In this document: piece by piece, positions 18,094 through 26,705 of the stretch | Position numbering within the stretch: the stretch's first letter is position 1 | Layout: each line of letters opens with the position of its first letter | Source of the DNA: an uncultured Myxococcales bacterium | GTDB lineage: Bacteria; Myxococcota_A; UBA9042 | DNA: 64,000 nucleotides | Assembly (NCBI GenBank): GCA_903924465.1 | Contig: CAIYBN010000144.1 | Span: 310,001 to 374,000 of the forward strand | Direction: 5' to 3' | Program-made: the position numbers and the translations under genes | The notes under the pieces: model-generated | What the model was told of the DNA's origin: nothing | Seen by the model: only the letters and a program-made list of their open reading frames with translations | Database searches by the model: none

Positions 18094-18747
18094 ATGCACG
18101 TGCTGTATGCCGATAACCACCTGCTGGTGGTCTACAAGCCCGGCGGAATTCCCGTGCAAGCGGATGCGTCGGGTGATCTGGACCTGCTGACCGAGGGCAA
18201 GCAGTGGATTCGCCGGGAGAAGAACAAGCCGGGCGACGTGTACCTGGGCTTGGTGCACCGGCTGGATCGGCCGGCGCGCGGCGTCGTGGTCCTGGGCCGG
18301 ACGTCAAAGGCGGCGGCGCGGCTGTCGGCGCAATTTCGCGACCACACCATCGAGAAGATCTACCGCGTCGCGGTGCACGGTCGACCGGAGCAGCCCAGCG
18401 GTACGTTGCGCGACTGGTTGGATTCGGACGAACGCGGCAGCCGCATCGTGACAGCCGGTCGCGGCAAGGAAAGCGTGCTGGACTACCGCGTGCTGCAAAG
18501 CGACGGTGCGCGCTCGCATCTGGAAGTCACGCTGCAGACTGGACGCAAGCACCAGATTCGCTGCCAGCTCGCGGCGCTTGGCCATCCGGTGCTCGGCGAT
18601 TTGCGCTACGGCGCGCCGCAACCGCTGCCGGACCGCTGCATCGCGCTGTTGGCGTTCCGGCTGACGCTGACGCATCCAACGACGCACGAGCGCATGACGT
18701 TCTTGGCGCCAGAAGTTGCGGGTTGGCCGTACGATCCGCGCGGATGA
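18094..18747 (+). CDS. RluA-family pseudouridine synthase (short form)
   Basis: The 217-residue protein has the RluA catalytic signature VHRLDRPARG with the nucleophilic Asp58. It also has the family's NHLLVVYKPGGIPVQ opening and TGRKHQIRCQLAALGHPVLG near the end. It lacks the N-terminal S4 RNA-binding domain, so it resembles the RluA/TruC/YqcB-size members. It isomerises uridines in rRNA or tRNA; the exact target cannot be read. It starts three bases after the HExxH gene, which suggests coupled expression, and is convergent with a glycosyltransferase gene. Confidence 0.88.
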   Translation: MHVLYADNHLLVVYKPGGIPVQADASGDLDLLTEGKQWIRREKNKPGDVYLGLVHRLDRPARGVVVLGRTSKAAARLSAQFRDHTIEKIYRVAVHGRPEQPSGTLRDWLDSDERGSRIVTAGRGKESVLDYRVLQSDGARSHLEVTLQTGRKHQIRCQLAALGHPVLGDLRYGAPQPLPDRCIALLAFRLTLTHPTTHERMTFLAPEVAGWPYDPRG

Positions 18748-18781
18748 GCGCGGAAGCGGTGGGAAAAAAGGGCGTGGGCCG

Positions 18782-20032
18782 TTACACGAGAAGCTGCCGG
18801 AGGAGCTGATCCAGACGCGCGACCTGTGCAGTTGCAAGCCACGGCGCCAAACCCGGCAACGCGCGCGGCTCGGCCGCCAGGCATTGCCGCAAGGTCGCCG
18901 CGGAACGGGATGGATCCGCGCCGTCGTCGACAAATCCCGCGTTCAGATCGCGCACCAACTGCGCCGCGTCGCAGGCTTCGGGACCGCACAACAGGATCGG
19001 ACAGCCGGCGCTGAGAATTTCAAACAGCTTGCCGGGATAGCTGTAATCCGTGCGCGCCGACACGGACACGATGCCCGCAGCCGCGCCGCGGTACAGGTCC
19101 ATGGCCTCGCGACTGGGCAACTGGCCGCGGTCGTCCAGCCACGCCGCCACGCCGTGGTGCTCCGCCGCGCGCCGCAACTCCGCGCCGTGCGGCCCGGCGT
19201 AGGTCAGGCGCAAGGCGTCGGGCGGATAGGTGTCCTTCAGGGCCGCGATCGCCGCCAGCGCGCTATCGAGACTGCGGTCGTAGGCCAGCGAACCGGCATA
19301 GACCAGGCGCAACGGCCTGGCGCGCGGAACGGGCTCAACCGGCGGCGGCTGATCGAGACCGTTCGGCAGGAATTCAACCGGCTGAGGCGTGCGCGCGGCC
19401 AGCCATCGCGTCATCGTCGGCGTCACCGCGAGGACCAGCGAGGCTTGCTGCAGCAAGCGATTCTCCAGGGCCCGGTGCGCCGCCATTTCCACCCGCGGAT
19501 AGGCGCGATCCAAGCCATAGCTGCCGTCGTGCGTCATCACCTCCGACCACGGATCGCGATAATCCAGCACGAGCTGCGCGCCACACAGCCGCGCCGCCAT
19601 CGCGCCGATGAGCGCGTCGGTCGGTGGCGGGATCGTCGCCAGCACCAGATCGAAATGCCGACCACGCAGGGACGCCAGGGCCATAGGCAGCCAGCCAGCG
19701 TAGTCGTCGGGAAATTCGACTTGCCGCAACAGGCGACCCAGCGTGCTCCGCCACGAAGGAGCTCCGGCGACAGTCGGCTTGCCCGACGCGGCGTGCGCAG
19801 TTCCGTCCCGGCGCAGCCACACACGCGGCATCACCGCGTGGCTGTGGAGGATTTCGACGCCTGCGACAGGTGGCTCATCCGCGTCGAGCGGCGTCATGTA
19901 CCGCGGGTGCAGCGTCGCCACCGTCACTTGCCAGCCCAGCGCCGCCAAGCCCGTCGCCATGCGCGCTGGCCGACGGCCGCCGATCAAGCGGGAAGGCGGA
20001 TAGGCAACCGTGATGAGCAGGATGGACGGCAT
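18782..20032 (-). CDS. Glycosyltransferase, GT-B fold (family 4-like)
   Basis: The 416-residue protein opens with the N-terminal Rossmann signature of GT4 enzymes (LLITVAYPPSRLIGGRRPAR). It continues with DLVLATIPPPTDALIG and the DYRDPWSE segment seen in many exopolysaccharide glycosyltransferases. In the C-terminal lobe RPLRLVYAGSLAYDRSL and YSYPGKLFEILSAGCPILLCG contain the usual sugar-nucleotide site. It is cytoplasmic. The donor and acceptor sugars are unknown. A methyltransferase gene lies 11 bases upstream on the same strand and an asparagine synthetase gene is divergent, a typical surface-polysaccharide context. Confidence 0.85.
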   Translation of the reverse strand: MPSILLITVAYPPSRLIGGRRPARMATGLAALGWQVTVATLHPRYMTPLDADEPPVAGVEILHSHAVMPRVWLRRDGTAHAASGKPTVAGAPSWRSTLGRLLRQVEFPDDYAGWLPMALASLRGRHFDLVLATIPPPTDALIGAMAARLCGAQLVLDYRDPWSEVMTHDGSYGLDRAYPRVEMAAHRALENRLLQQASLVLAVTPTMTRWLAARTPQPVEFLPNGLDQPPPVEPVPRARPLRLVYAGSLAYDRSLDSALAAIAALKDTYPPDALRLTYAGPHGAELRRAAEHHGVAAWLDDRGQLPSREAMDLYRGAAAGIVSVSARTDYSYPGKLFEILSAGCPILLCGPEACDAAQLVRDLNAGFVDDGADPSRSAATLRQCLAAEPRALPGLAPWLATAQVARLDQLLRQLLV

Positions 20033-20043
20033 AGCGCGTTGGG

Positions 20044-20850
20044 TCAGGCCTTTTTCTCGAACAGGAACGTGTTCACCGCGGCAAAGGACGTAAACGTTTC
20101 GCTTTGCCGCAGCTTGAACCCGCGCGACTCGACGAAGTTGACGACTTCCACGGGTGTTGCCGCTTCAAACGGATAGCCGCCGACCCAGTCGACCAGATCG
20201 TGCCACGCGTTCATGCCACGCCGCGGAGAGTTGCGCACCAAGCGCACCAGTTGCCCGCGCGCAGTGGCGTACGCGAGCGTCGCCGCCACATAACCGCCCA
20301 GCAGCGCACCGCGGCGCAGCGGCCCGCCGGCCGAATAGGCCCGTTTGACGTGCTTGACCGCCGGTGTCAGCCACAGCTTCTTGTGGTAGAGGCCGATGAG
20401 CAGCAGGCTGCCCGGACCCGCACAGCGATGCATCGCCAGATCCACGGCCTGCCACATCGCGCCGGTGTGGTGCAGGACACCCCAGGAATAGACGACGTCG
20501 AAGGTCCCAAGCTGCTTCAGGAATTCCGCGTCCAACACCGAGCCTTGCAGCACCTGCCAACTGGTCGGCGCGCCGGCCCGCTGGTGCATCTGCTGCGTGC
20601 ACGCAACGCTGTCGGCGTCGTAGTCAAAGCTGACAATCGCTTTGGCGCCCAAACGCTGGGCCGCCAGCGAGTGAATGCCGCTGCCCGAGCCGATGTCCAG
20701 AAACGTTCGGCCCTGCAGATCGCCACCCAACTGCTGGCGCAATTCGTCTTCCGCGGCTTGGAGTTTCGTTTCGTCAATCGACGCCAAGTACGCGCGCCAA
20801 TTGCGACCAAAGGCGAAGCGAACGGTTTCTGCGGGTGCGGTCTCAGCCAT
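20044..20850 (-). CDS. Class I SAM-dependent methyltransferase
   Basis: The ATG at 20850 (268 aa) is preferred; an upstream in-frame ATG exists at 20865. Motif I is FLDIGSGSGIHSLAA (about residues 50-64), followed by an acidic loop FDYDAD, and FDVVYSWGVLHHTGAM for the later strands. The fold resembles UbiE/O-methyltransferase-like small-molecule enzymes. The substrate is unknown. The gene is followed by the glycosyltransferase after 11 bases and may modify the same polysaccharide or lipid. No membrane segment is convincing, although a hydrophobic Ala/Gly stretch lies near residue 190. Confidence 0.83.
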   Translation of the reverse strand: MAETAPAETVRFAFGRNWRAYLASIDETKLQAAEDELRQQLGGDLQGRTFLDIGSGSGIHSLAAQRLGAKAIVSFDYDADSVACTQQMHQRAGAPTSWQVLQGSVLDAEFLKQLGTFDVVYSWGVLHHTGAMWQAVDLAMHRCAGPGSLLLIGLYHKKLWLTPAVKHVKRAYSAGGPLRRGALLGGYVAATLAYATARGQLVRLVRNSPRRGMNAWHDLVDWVGGYPFEAATPVEVVNFVESRGFKLRQSETFTSFAAVNTFLFEKKA

Positions 20851-20989
20851 GCGATTCCAAGCCATGCGGGTCCATCGCCGCCATGGCCGAAGCGTGCGCT
20901 GGCGGCGACGCCCGGTCAAGACGGTGTGACTCGCGGAGGCCCGGCAATGCTGCTACCTTTGCGCGACCGGCACGACCGGCGGAGTCACC

Positions 20990-22894
20990 ATGTGCGGCAT
21001 TAGCGGTTGCGTCGACTTTGAGCGTTTGGCCAGCCGCGCGCCGTGGCAGCCAGCCGAACTCCAGTTGGCGGAACGGCTGCGGGACGGCATGGCCCACCGC
21101 GGCCCGGATGGTGCGGGGCAATGGCAGGTGCCGGGTGTGATCCTGAGTCAGCGGCGGCTCGCGATTCTCGACCTGAGCCCCGAAGGTGCGCAGCCGATGC
21201 TGGGCCATGACGGCGCCGCGCTGACGTTCAACGGTGAAATCTACAACTACCTGGAACTGCGCAAGGAATTGGCGACACTCGGCTGCACGTTTCGCTCCAC
21301 GGGAGACACGGAAGTCTTGCTGGCTGCACTGCAAACGTGGGGACCGGACGTGGCGTTGGCGAAATTGCGCGGCATGTTCGCATTTGCCTACTGGAACGCT
21401 GCGGATCGCTCGCTGTTCCTCGCCCGCGATCCCATCGGCAAGAAGCCGTTGTACGTCTGGCAACACGGCACGCAACTGGCGTTCGCTTCGTCGCTCTGGC
21501 CGCTGACGGGCTGGCTGCGTGCCCAGGGGCAGCAGACGACGATTGACCCGGTGGCGATCGAACATCATCTGGCCGGTGGCTACATTGCCGCGCCGCGGAC
21601 GGTGTTTGCGGAAGTGCAGAAGCTGCGCGCCGGCGAAGCGTGGCGGGTGGATGCGCAAGGCGTGCACAAGCTGCCGATCGCGCCACTGCCGTTTGCCGAG
21701 CCAGGCCAACCGCTGGACACGGCGACGCTGGATCAGCTCGAGTTCCTGCTCCAGCGCGCGGTGGAACGGCGCCTGCGCAGCGACGTGCCGGTGGCGACGT
21801 TCCTGTCGGGCGGCATCGATTCCAGCCTGGTGACGGCGATGGCGGCGCGGCTGCATCCCGGCATCACGGCGTACACGGTGCGGACCGGCGATGGTCAGGA
21901 AGACGAGCTGGAGATCGCCCGACGCGTGGCCAGGCACACGGGCGTGCAACACGAGGTGCTGGACATCGGCCACGCCGAGCTGGACCTGCTGCCGACGCTG
22001 GTGCGGCATTACGGTGAGCCGTTTGGCGATTCCAGCGCGCTGCCGTCCTGGCTGATTGCGCAACAGGCGGGCCAACGGCATCGCGTGGTGCTGACGGGCG
22101 ACGGCGGCGACGAGGTCCAAGGCGGCTATCCGCGGACGCAGATGTTCGCCCTGCGCCACCTGCTGCACGACGTCGCGCACTTGCCGTGCGTGCCTTTGCC
22201 CAGCGAGAATCCCGGCTTGCACGGCCGCGCAGCGTCGCTGTGGTTTCGCGGTTATCGGTTGATAACACCGGGCGCGGCGGCCATTTCTGCTCAAGCGGAT
22301 GGTCTGCACCACCTGCACGCCTGGTTTCGCGCGGATGTGCAGCAACGGCTCAAACAGGAAGGCTGGCAAGCCCAAGTGACGCAGACCTTTCAGTCGTTCG
22401 CAACGCGCAACCAACTGGACCGCTGTCTGGCGCTGGAATTTCGCCTGTACTTGCCGGAAGACCTCAACGTCAAGGTCGACGTGGCGACGATGGGCAGTGC
22501 GGTCGAGGCCCGGGCGCCGCTGTTGGACCGCGATTTCACCGACGCGTGCTGGCAGGTCCGCGCCGGCGATCGCGTGCGGCCTTGGCGCACCAAGCGGATT
22601 CTGCGGGCGCTGCTGGCGCGACGGCTGCCGCCCGAAGCGCAAATGCAGCGCAAACAGGGGTTTTCCGTGCCCATGGCGCGGTGGATGGCCGATGGGCAAC
22701 GCCAACAGGCGCTCGCGGAACGACTCCGGGGGGGCCTGCCCGGGCTGCCGTGGTTCGATGGCCATGCCGCGGCGAACGGCTTCCTCCAGCGCGCGCGCGC
22801 GGGTCAGGACGTGGGCACGCTGGGCTTTCGCTTGCTGTGGTTGGCAGAATGGGCGGAGCAGAACGCCCGGCTCACCGGCCCGCAGGCGCCGTAG
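20990..22894 (+). CDS. asnB: Asparagine synthetase (glutamine-hydrolysing)
   Basis: The 634-residue enzyme begins MCGISG, with Cys2 as the glutaminase nucleophile after Met removal. The N-terminal domain includes HRGPDG and NGEIYNY. The ATP-pyrophosphatase domain contains the P-loop FLSGGIDSSLV (about 271-281). The length fits the long AsnB forms often found in exopolysaccharide loci, where they can amidate sugars or peptides and not only make asparagine. It is divergent from the methyltransferase and glycosyltransferase genes; the region between them (20851-20989) must hold both promoters, but I see no clear boxes. Confidence 0.9.
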   Translation: MCGISGCVDFERLASRAPWQPAELQLAERLRDGMAHRGPDGAGQWQVPGVILSQRRLAILDLSPEGAQPMLGHDGAALTFNGEIYNYLELRKELATLGCTFRSTGDTEVLLAALQTWGPDVALAKLRGMFAFAYWNAADRSLFLARDPIGKKPLYVWQHGTQLAFASSLWPLTGWLRAQGQQTTIDPVAIEHHLAGGYIAAPRTVFAEVQKLRAGEAWRVDAQGVHKLPIAPLPFAEPGQPLDTATLDQLEFLLQRAVERRLRSDVPVATFLSGGIDSSLVTAMAARLHPGITAYTVRTGDGQEDELEIARRVARHTGVQHEVLDIGHAELDLLPTLVRHYGEPFGDSSALPSWLIAQQAGQRHRVVLTGDGGDEVQGGYPRTQMFALRHLLHDVAHLPCVPLPSENPGLHGRAASLWFRGYRLITPGAAAISAQADGLHHLHAWFRADVQQRLKQEGWQAQVTQTFQSFATRNQLDRCLALEFRLYLPEDLNVKVDVATMGSAVEARAPLLDRDFTDACWQVRAGDRVRPWRTKRILRALLARRLPPEAQMQRKQGFSVPMARWMADGQRQQALAERLRGGLPGLPWFDGHAAANGFLQRARAGQDVGTLGFRLLWLAEWAEQNARLTGPQAP

Positions 22895-22903
22895 GCAACC
22901 CGC

Positions 22904-24637
22904 TCAGCGCTGTTCCGGGACAATCGCTGGCGCCGTCACTTCAACCGGCCCACCCGCTGGCGTCATCTCGGGAACTTCCTGCGTCGCCAGCGCCGCGTGC
23001 TCCTGCCGCACCGTCAGGTTGCGAAACCGCGCCTTGGCTTGCGAAACGTGGATGCCAAACAGCGAGTAGGTGTCGCGATCGACGCGCATCGCCAGCGCTT
23101 CCCGGCCAGCCACGTCCACATGCAGCACGCGGTTGATGACCGAGACGCGCACGTGCCGCCACTTGCCCAGCGGAATGTCGGCCCAAGCCTGCATCAGCGG
23201 CTCCAACATGCTGGCCGACGAAGCGCGGCGCAGCAGGACGGCGTCGTGGGAGACGTCGATCAGAAAATAGTACGGGTATTCGCCGTGGAAGTTGTTGCCC
23301 AGGATCAGCCCGGCCGTACCACGCGCGAGATTCAGGTCCAAATCGAAGCTGAAGTCACCGACCGGCAATTCCGACTTGATGAGGTAATTGTGGTTGCTGT
23401 TGCCGGTCGCCTGGATCTCATTGCCGGCCACCAGCCATTGACCGCCCTCGTGCACCGCCCAATCGTCCACGCTCTGGCCGTTGAACAGCTGGACATCGCC
23501 CTCGGGCACCTGGGCGCGCTCGGCGATGTAGGCCCGCCATTGCGAGTCGAGCGCCACCAGATCGCCGCCAAAGACCGCCTTGAACGCCGTGATGCCGTCT
23601 TCTCCCGCGTGAATGTGCTGGAAATACTGGGTGAATTTACCTTTGTGCGCCGGCGAGTGCACGAGAAAATCGACCAGCCCCCAGGACTCCGCGTAGTAGA
23701 TGTTCATGGACGCGCCGGAGAACCGCTCCGTCGGCGCGCGCACCAAAGTCGGCAGATCGATGAAGGAATTGTGGCGCAGCGCGTTCACCAGATAGGCCAG
23801 CTTGCCCTTGTTGACGCCTGGCACGTGAATGCCCGAGCCGACGACTTCGTAGGAACCGACGAATTCGCACACGCCTTCGTCAAACCAAATCGGCCAGTTC
23901 TTGCGGGTGTAGCGGGAAAAGCTGTGGTCGGCGAATTGTTCGCCCATCATCACGTGGACCAGCTCGTGGAAATACAGCTGCATGGAATTGTTGTAGCGAT
24001 AGGTCACGGCGGTGCGCGTGGCGCCGTCGTAGTAGCCGCCGTTGTTGATGAGGCCCGGCGCATTGTCCCGCGCGTACTCCTGGTAGCGCTCCTGCGTCTC
24101 AAAAACGATGAGCTGCGTCGGTTTGGCCGGCGCGCGGACGGCGAGAATGTCCGCCAGGGTGTTGTTGGCCTGGACCATGAAGGAATCGAGTTTCACCAAC
24201 AAATCCGCAGCATAATCGTGACGGGTATCGGTCAATAACGTGATGGATTTGCCTGGATACTTGCGCAGCGGCTGATGATCGGCCGGATCGCCACCGTCGC
24301 CCGGCGCGCGCGCACTCTGCCCGGCCGCCGGATACGCCGTTTCGCCATCAATTTCCTGACTTCCAGGGTCCGGCGGCGTGGGTTGTGCCGCTGCGAACGC
24401 CGCGTCCTCGGGGTCGGCTGAATCCACGCCAGCCCGCGTTGTTTCCCCATCGTGACGTGCCTGGACCGCTTGAGGACCCTGCAAAGTGGCGGCGCCGTGC
24501 AGCACCAGCACCAGCACGGTCAGCGCAAATACCGCGGCGATCAGCAGCGACCACAGCGCACGCGACCAGACATGCGCTTGCATGGCGGCAGCTTGGGTCG
24601 GCGACGACGGTGGTGGAGCCAAGGGAGCGAGCGGCAC
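22904..24637 (-). CDS. Membrane-anchored gluzincin-like metalloprotease with C-terminal lectin-like domain
   Basis: The open frame starts at a GTG (24637); an ATG at 24583 would remove 18 residues. A single membrane helix (about residues 28-48) places the bulk in the periplasm. A low-complexity linker precedes a peptidase-MA-like domain with HELVH (224-228) and a WFDEG segment 25 residues later, whose Glu254 may be the third zinc ligand. The C-terminal part (about 385-550) resembles the beta-sandwich seen in DUF1080/3-keto-disaccharide-hydrolase-like proteins. The joined domains suggest a protease that attaches to a carbohydrate or envelope polymer, but the substrate is unknown. Confidence 0.68.
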   Translation of the reverse strand: MPLAPLAPPPSSPTQAAAMQAHVWSRALWSLLIAAVFALTVLVLVLHGAATLQGPQAVQARHDGETTRAGVDSADPEDAAFAAAQPTPPDPGSQEIDGETAYPAAGQSARAPGDGGDPADHQPLRKYPGKSITLLTDTRHDYAADLLVKLDSFMVQANNTLADILAVRAPAKPTQLIVFETQERYQEYARDNAPGLINNGGYYDGATRTAVTYRYNNSMQLYFHELVHVMMGEQFADHSFSRYTRKNWPIWFDEGVCEFVGSYEVVGSGIHVPGVNKGKLAYLVNALRHNSFIDLPTLVRAPTERFSGASMNIYYAESWGLVDFLVHSPAHKGKFTQYFQHIHAGEDGITAFKAVFGGDLVALDSQWRAYIAERAQVPEGDVQLFNGQSVDDWAVHEGGQWLVAGNEIQATGNSNHNYLIKSELPVGDFSFDLDLNLARGTAGLILGNNFHGEYPYYFLIDVSHDAVLLRRASSASMLEPLMQAWADIPLGKWRHVRVSVINRVLHVDVAGREALAMRVDRDTYSLFGIHVSQAKARFRNLTVRQEHAALATQEVPEMTPAGGPVEVTAPAIVPEQR

Positions 24638-24739
24638 GGAATCTCAAAGTCGCGCGGCGTGTTGCGCGTTCAGGCCAGTCTAGGGTCGGGCCCGGGGTCG
24701 GTCAATTCGAGCGGCCGATCTGTGCGGGATCGGTGCGGA

Positions 24740-25522
24740 CTAGCGCGGTTGCAGCGCCCGCTGGAGCAACTGCAGATCAGCCCAAGCCTCGCGTTTCTTG
24801 GCTGGATTCGCCAGGAGCGCCTCGGGAGGCCAGGTCGCCAAGGTCGGTCGATCGAGAACGCGCGACCACTGTCCGCGCAATTCCGCCAGCGGCTTGGCTT
24901 GCTTGAGCAGGAACTGCGCGGCCGCCTCGCCCATCAGCAGCACCGCTTGCGGGTGGATGGCCTCCATCTGCGTGCGCAAGAATGGACTGCACGCGGCGAT
25001 CGCCGTCGCGCTCACGCCCGCTGCGGGTGGCCGACACAGGGCGATGGTCGTCAGCCACACGTCCGCGCGGGCGAGACCGATCGCGCCCAGCATTTTGTCC
25101 AACAGCGCGCCCGCTTCACCCTGGAACGGCTGACCCGCGGCATCCTCCAGCGCGCCCGGCGCATCGCCGACAATCAGCACTTTTGCGCGTGGATTGCCCT
25201 GACCGAACACGATCTGCGTGCGGCATTGGGCATGCGCACAGCGTTCACAACCCGTCACCCGAGCGCGCAGCTTTTCCAACATCAGGACCGGATCAGGGGT
25301 CGTTGCCTGAGGAATCGGCGCCGTCGTGCGCGCGGGCGGCGGCGCGATCGCGGGACGCGGAGGCGCGCGATCGGGCGGCGGCACAACCGAGGCCGCGACG
25401 GCCTGCTCCGGGCGCGCCCACGCGCGATCGACGACATCGGCACCTGTCCAGCGGGCAAAACGCAGCGACGCAGCGAGCGAGCGAACCAACTGCGCGGGAT
25501 CGTCCTCGGGCAGTTCGGTCAT
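24740..25522 (-). CDS. Family-4-like uracil-DNA glycosylase homologue with altered motif
   Basis: The 260-residue protein starts at the ATG at 25522; the longer frame is spurious. After a Pro/Ala-rich N-terminal extension (about 40-75) it follows the thermostable Fe-S UDG family. Four cysteines (92, 95, 163, 178) are placed for a [4Fe-4S] cluster, motif GDAPG is at 119-123, and CRPP is present. In the second active-site motif, usually THPAALL-like, this protein reads TWPPEALL (230-237), so the conserved His appears replaced by Pro. GEAPG is also changed to GDAPG. It may be a divergent glycosylase or one with changed activity. It lies 20 bases downstream of a lipoprotein gene on the same strand. 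Confidence 0.75.
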   Translation of the reverse strand: MTELPEDDPAQLVRSLAASLRFARWTGADVVDRAWARPEQAVAASVVPPPDRAPPRPAIAPPPARTTAPIPQATTPDPVLMLEKLRARVTGCERCAHAQCRTQIVFGQGNPRAKVLIVGDAPGALEDAAGQPFQGEAGALLDKMLGAIGLARADVWLTTIALCRPPAAGVSATAIAACSPFLRTQMEAIHPQAVLLMGEAAAQFLLKQAKPLAELRGQWSRVLDRPTLATWPPEALLANPAKKREAWADLQLLQRALQPR

Positions 25523-25542
25523 CGCTTCAACCTCCCTCACAG

Positions 25543-26571
25543 CTACCAGCGAATCCACGCGACCATCGGATCGTGGTCCGACGGCCACATCTGCAGATCG
25601 CCATAGGCGTGCAGATCGACGTGCCACTCCGGCACGGTAAACGTCGCGCCGGCCAGCCAGAGGTGGTCGATGCGGTTGGCCAAGCCATAGTCTGGCTTGG
25701 GCGTGCGGTTGCTGTCCACTTGCCATTTCACGGCGACGTCAAACGCATTGGTAAACTGGAAGCCACCCTTGCCATCCACACCTTTGTCCAGGATCGCGTA
25801 GGCCTCCGTGTCGGGCGTCGAATTGAAATCGCCCACAAAGACGACCGGTTCCTGCTGGGCCATGGGGCCGAAACGCTGCAACGCCAGCGGCGCCGAGAGC
25901 TTCTGGCTCGGCGTGTTGTTGTCAAAGTGCGTGCTCGCCATGACAAACGTGCGATTGGCCAGCTTGTCGTTGAGGCGCGCCCAGAAGATCAGCCGCGGAA
26001 ATTGCCCACCGGTGGCAAAACCGTTGGAAAATGCCAGATCCGGCGTCGGGCTCAGCCAGATCGCCCCTTGATCCAGCACGTCGAAACGCGACTTCCGGTA
26101 GAGAACCGCCGCGTCCGAGTACGTCTCAAAGCTATCGCCGAGGTCGGTCGTCTGATCGGTCGGCTTTTTGATGTAGAACAGGCTGCCGTACACGCCGCCC
26201 GTCGCGGTGATATCGCCGAGCATGTCGACGCTGGGATCCGGCGTGAACGTCTCCTGCACGCCGATCAGGTCGGGATCAAAGCGCGCGATCGTGTCGCGGA
26301 CCATTGGCACGCGCGTGGCCCAGTCCTGCGGCCAGTCCGGATGATCGCTGTTCAGGCAAAATGGGCACATGACGTTGTAGGTCATGACTTTGACGAGGTG
26401 CGGGTCGGCCGCCGTCACGTCCGCGCCCGTGGCATCGTTCGTTGCTGTCGCGTCTGCGCCCACATCCGCCGCGGCGTCCTCGGTCGCGGTCTTGGCCTGA
26501 CCACAGCCACTCAAAAGTTGCGCAAATACGCCAGCTACCACCGCAATCTTGCTCTGCCACGTCGTCTGCAT
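25543..26571 (-). CDS. Endonuclease/exonuclease/phosphatase-fold lipoprotein
   Basis: The ATG at 26571 has a GGAG ribosome-binding site and a lipobox LSGC (Cys23); the longer frame is not used. An Asp/Ala/Thr-rich linker (about 25-50) leads to an EEP-fold domain with the metal and catalytic motifs VQETF, VVFVGDFNSTPDT and SDHDPMVAW. Family members hydrolyse phosphodiester or phosphomonoester bonds in nucleic acids, lipids or small molecules. Here the protein should sit on the outer membrane, which argues for an extracellular or periplasmic substrate such as environmental DNA or phospholipid headgroups. The substrate is not determined. Confidence 0.82.
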   Translation of the reverse strand: MQTTWQSKIAVVAGVFAQLLSGCGQAKTATEDAAADVGADATATNDATGADVTAADPHLVKVMTYNVMCPFCLNSDHPDWPQDWATRVPMVRDTIARFDPDLIGVQETFTPDPSVDMLGDITATGGVYGSLFYIKKPTDQTTDLGDSFETYSDAAVLYRKSRFDVLDQGAIWLSPTPDLAFSNGFATGGQFPRLIFWARLNDKLANRTFVMASTHFDNNTPSQKLSAPLALQRFGPMAQQEPVVFVGDFNSTPDTEAYAILDKGVDGKGGFQFTNAFDVAVKWQVDSNRTPKPDYGLANRIDHLWLAGATFTVPEWHVDLHAYGDLQMWPSDHDPMVAWIRW

Positions 26572-26705
26572 TGCTGTCTCCTCTCGCCCGTCCGTCACGC
26601 ATGCTGGCATGCATACCGCCGTCACGCTACCGTCATCGGACGCGCATATGCTGGTCACGGAGTCACGCGGTTGCCTGAGGTCACCGCCCGCCGTAGCATG
26701 AGCGG

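Noticed and set aside
18782-22894. A complete capsule or O-antigen cluster
   Set aside because: Only one glycosyltransferase, one methyltransferase and one asparagine synthetase are present; no flippase, polymerase or sugar-nucleotide genes.
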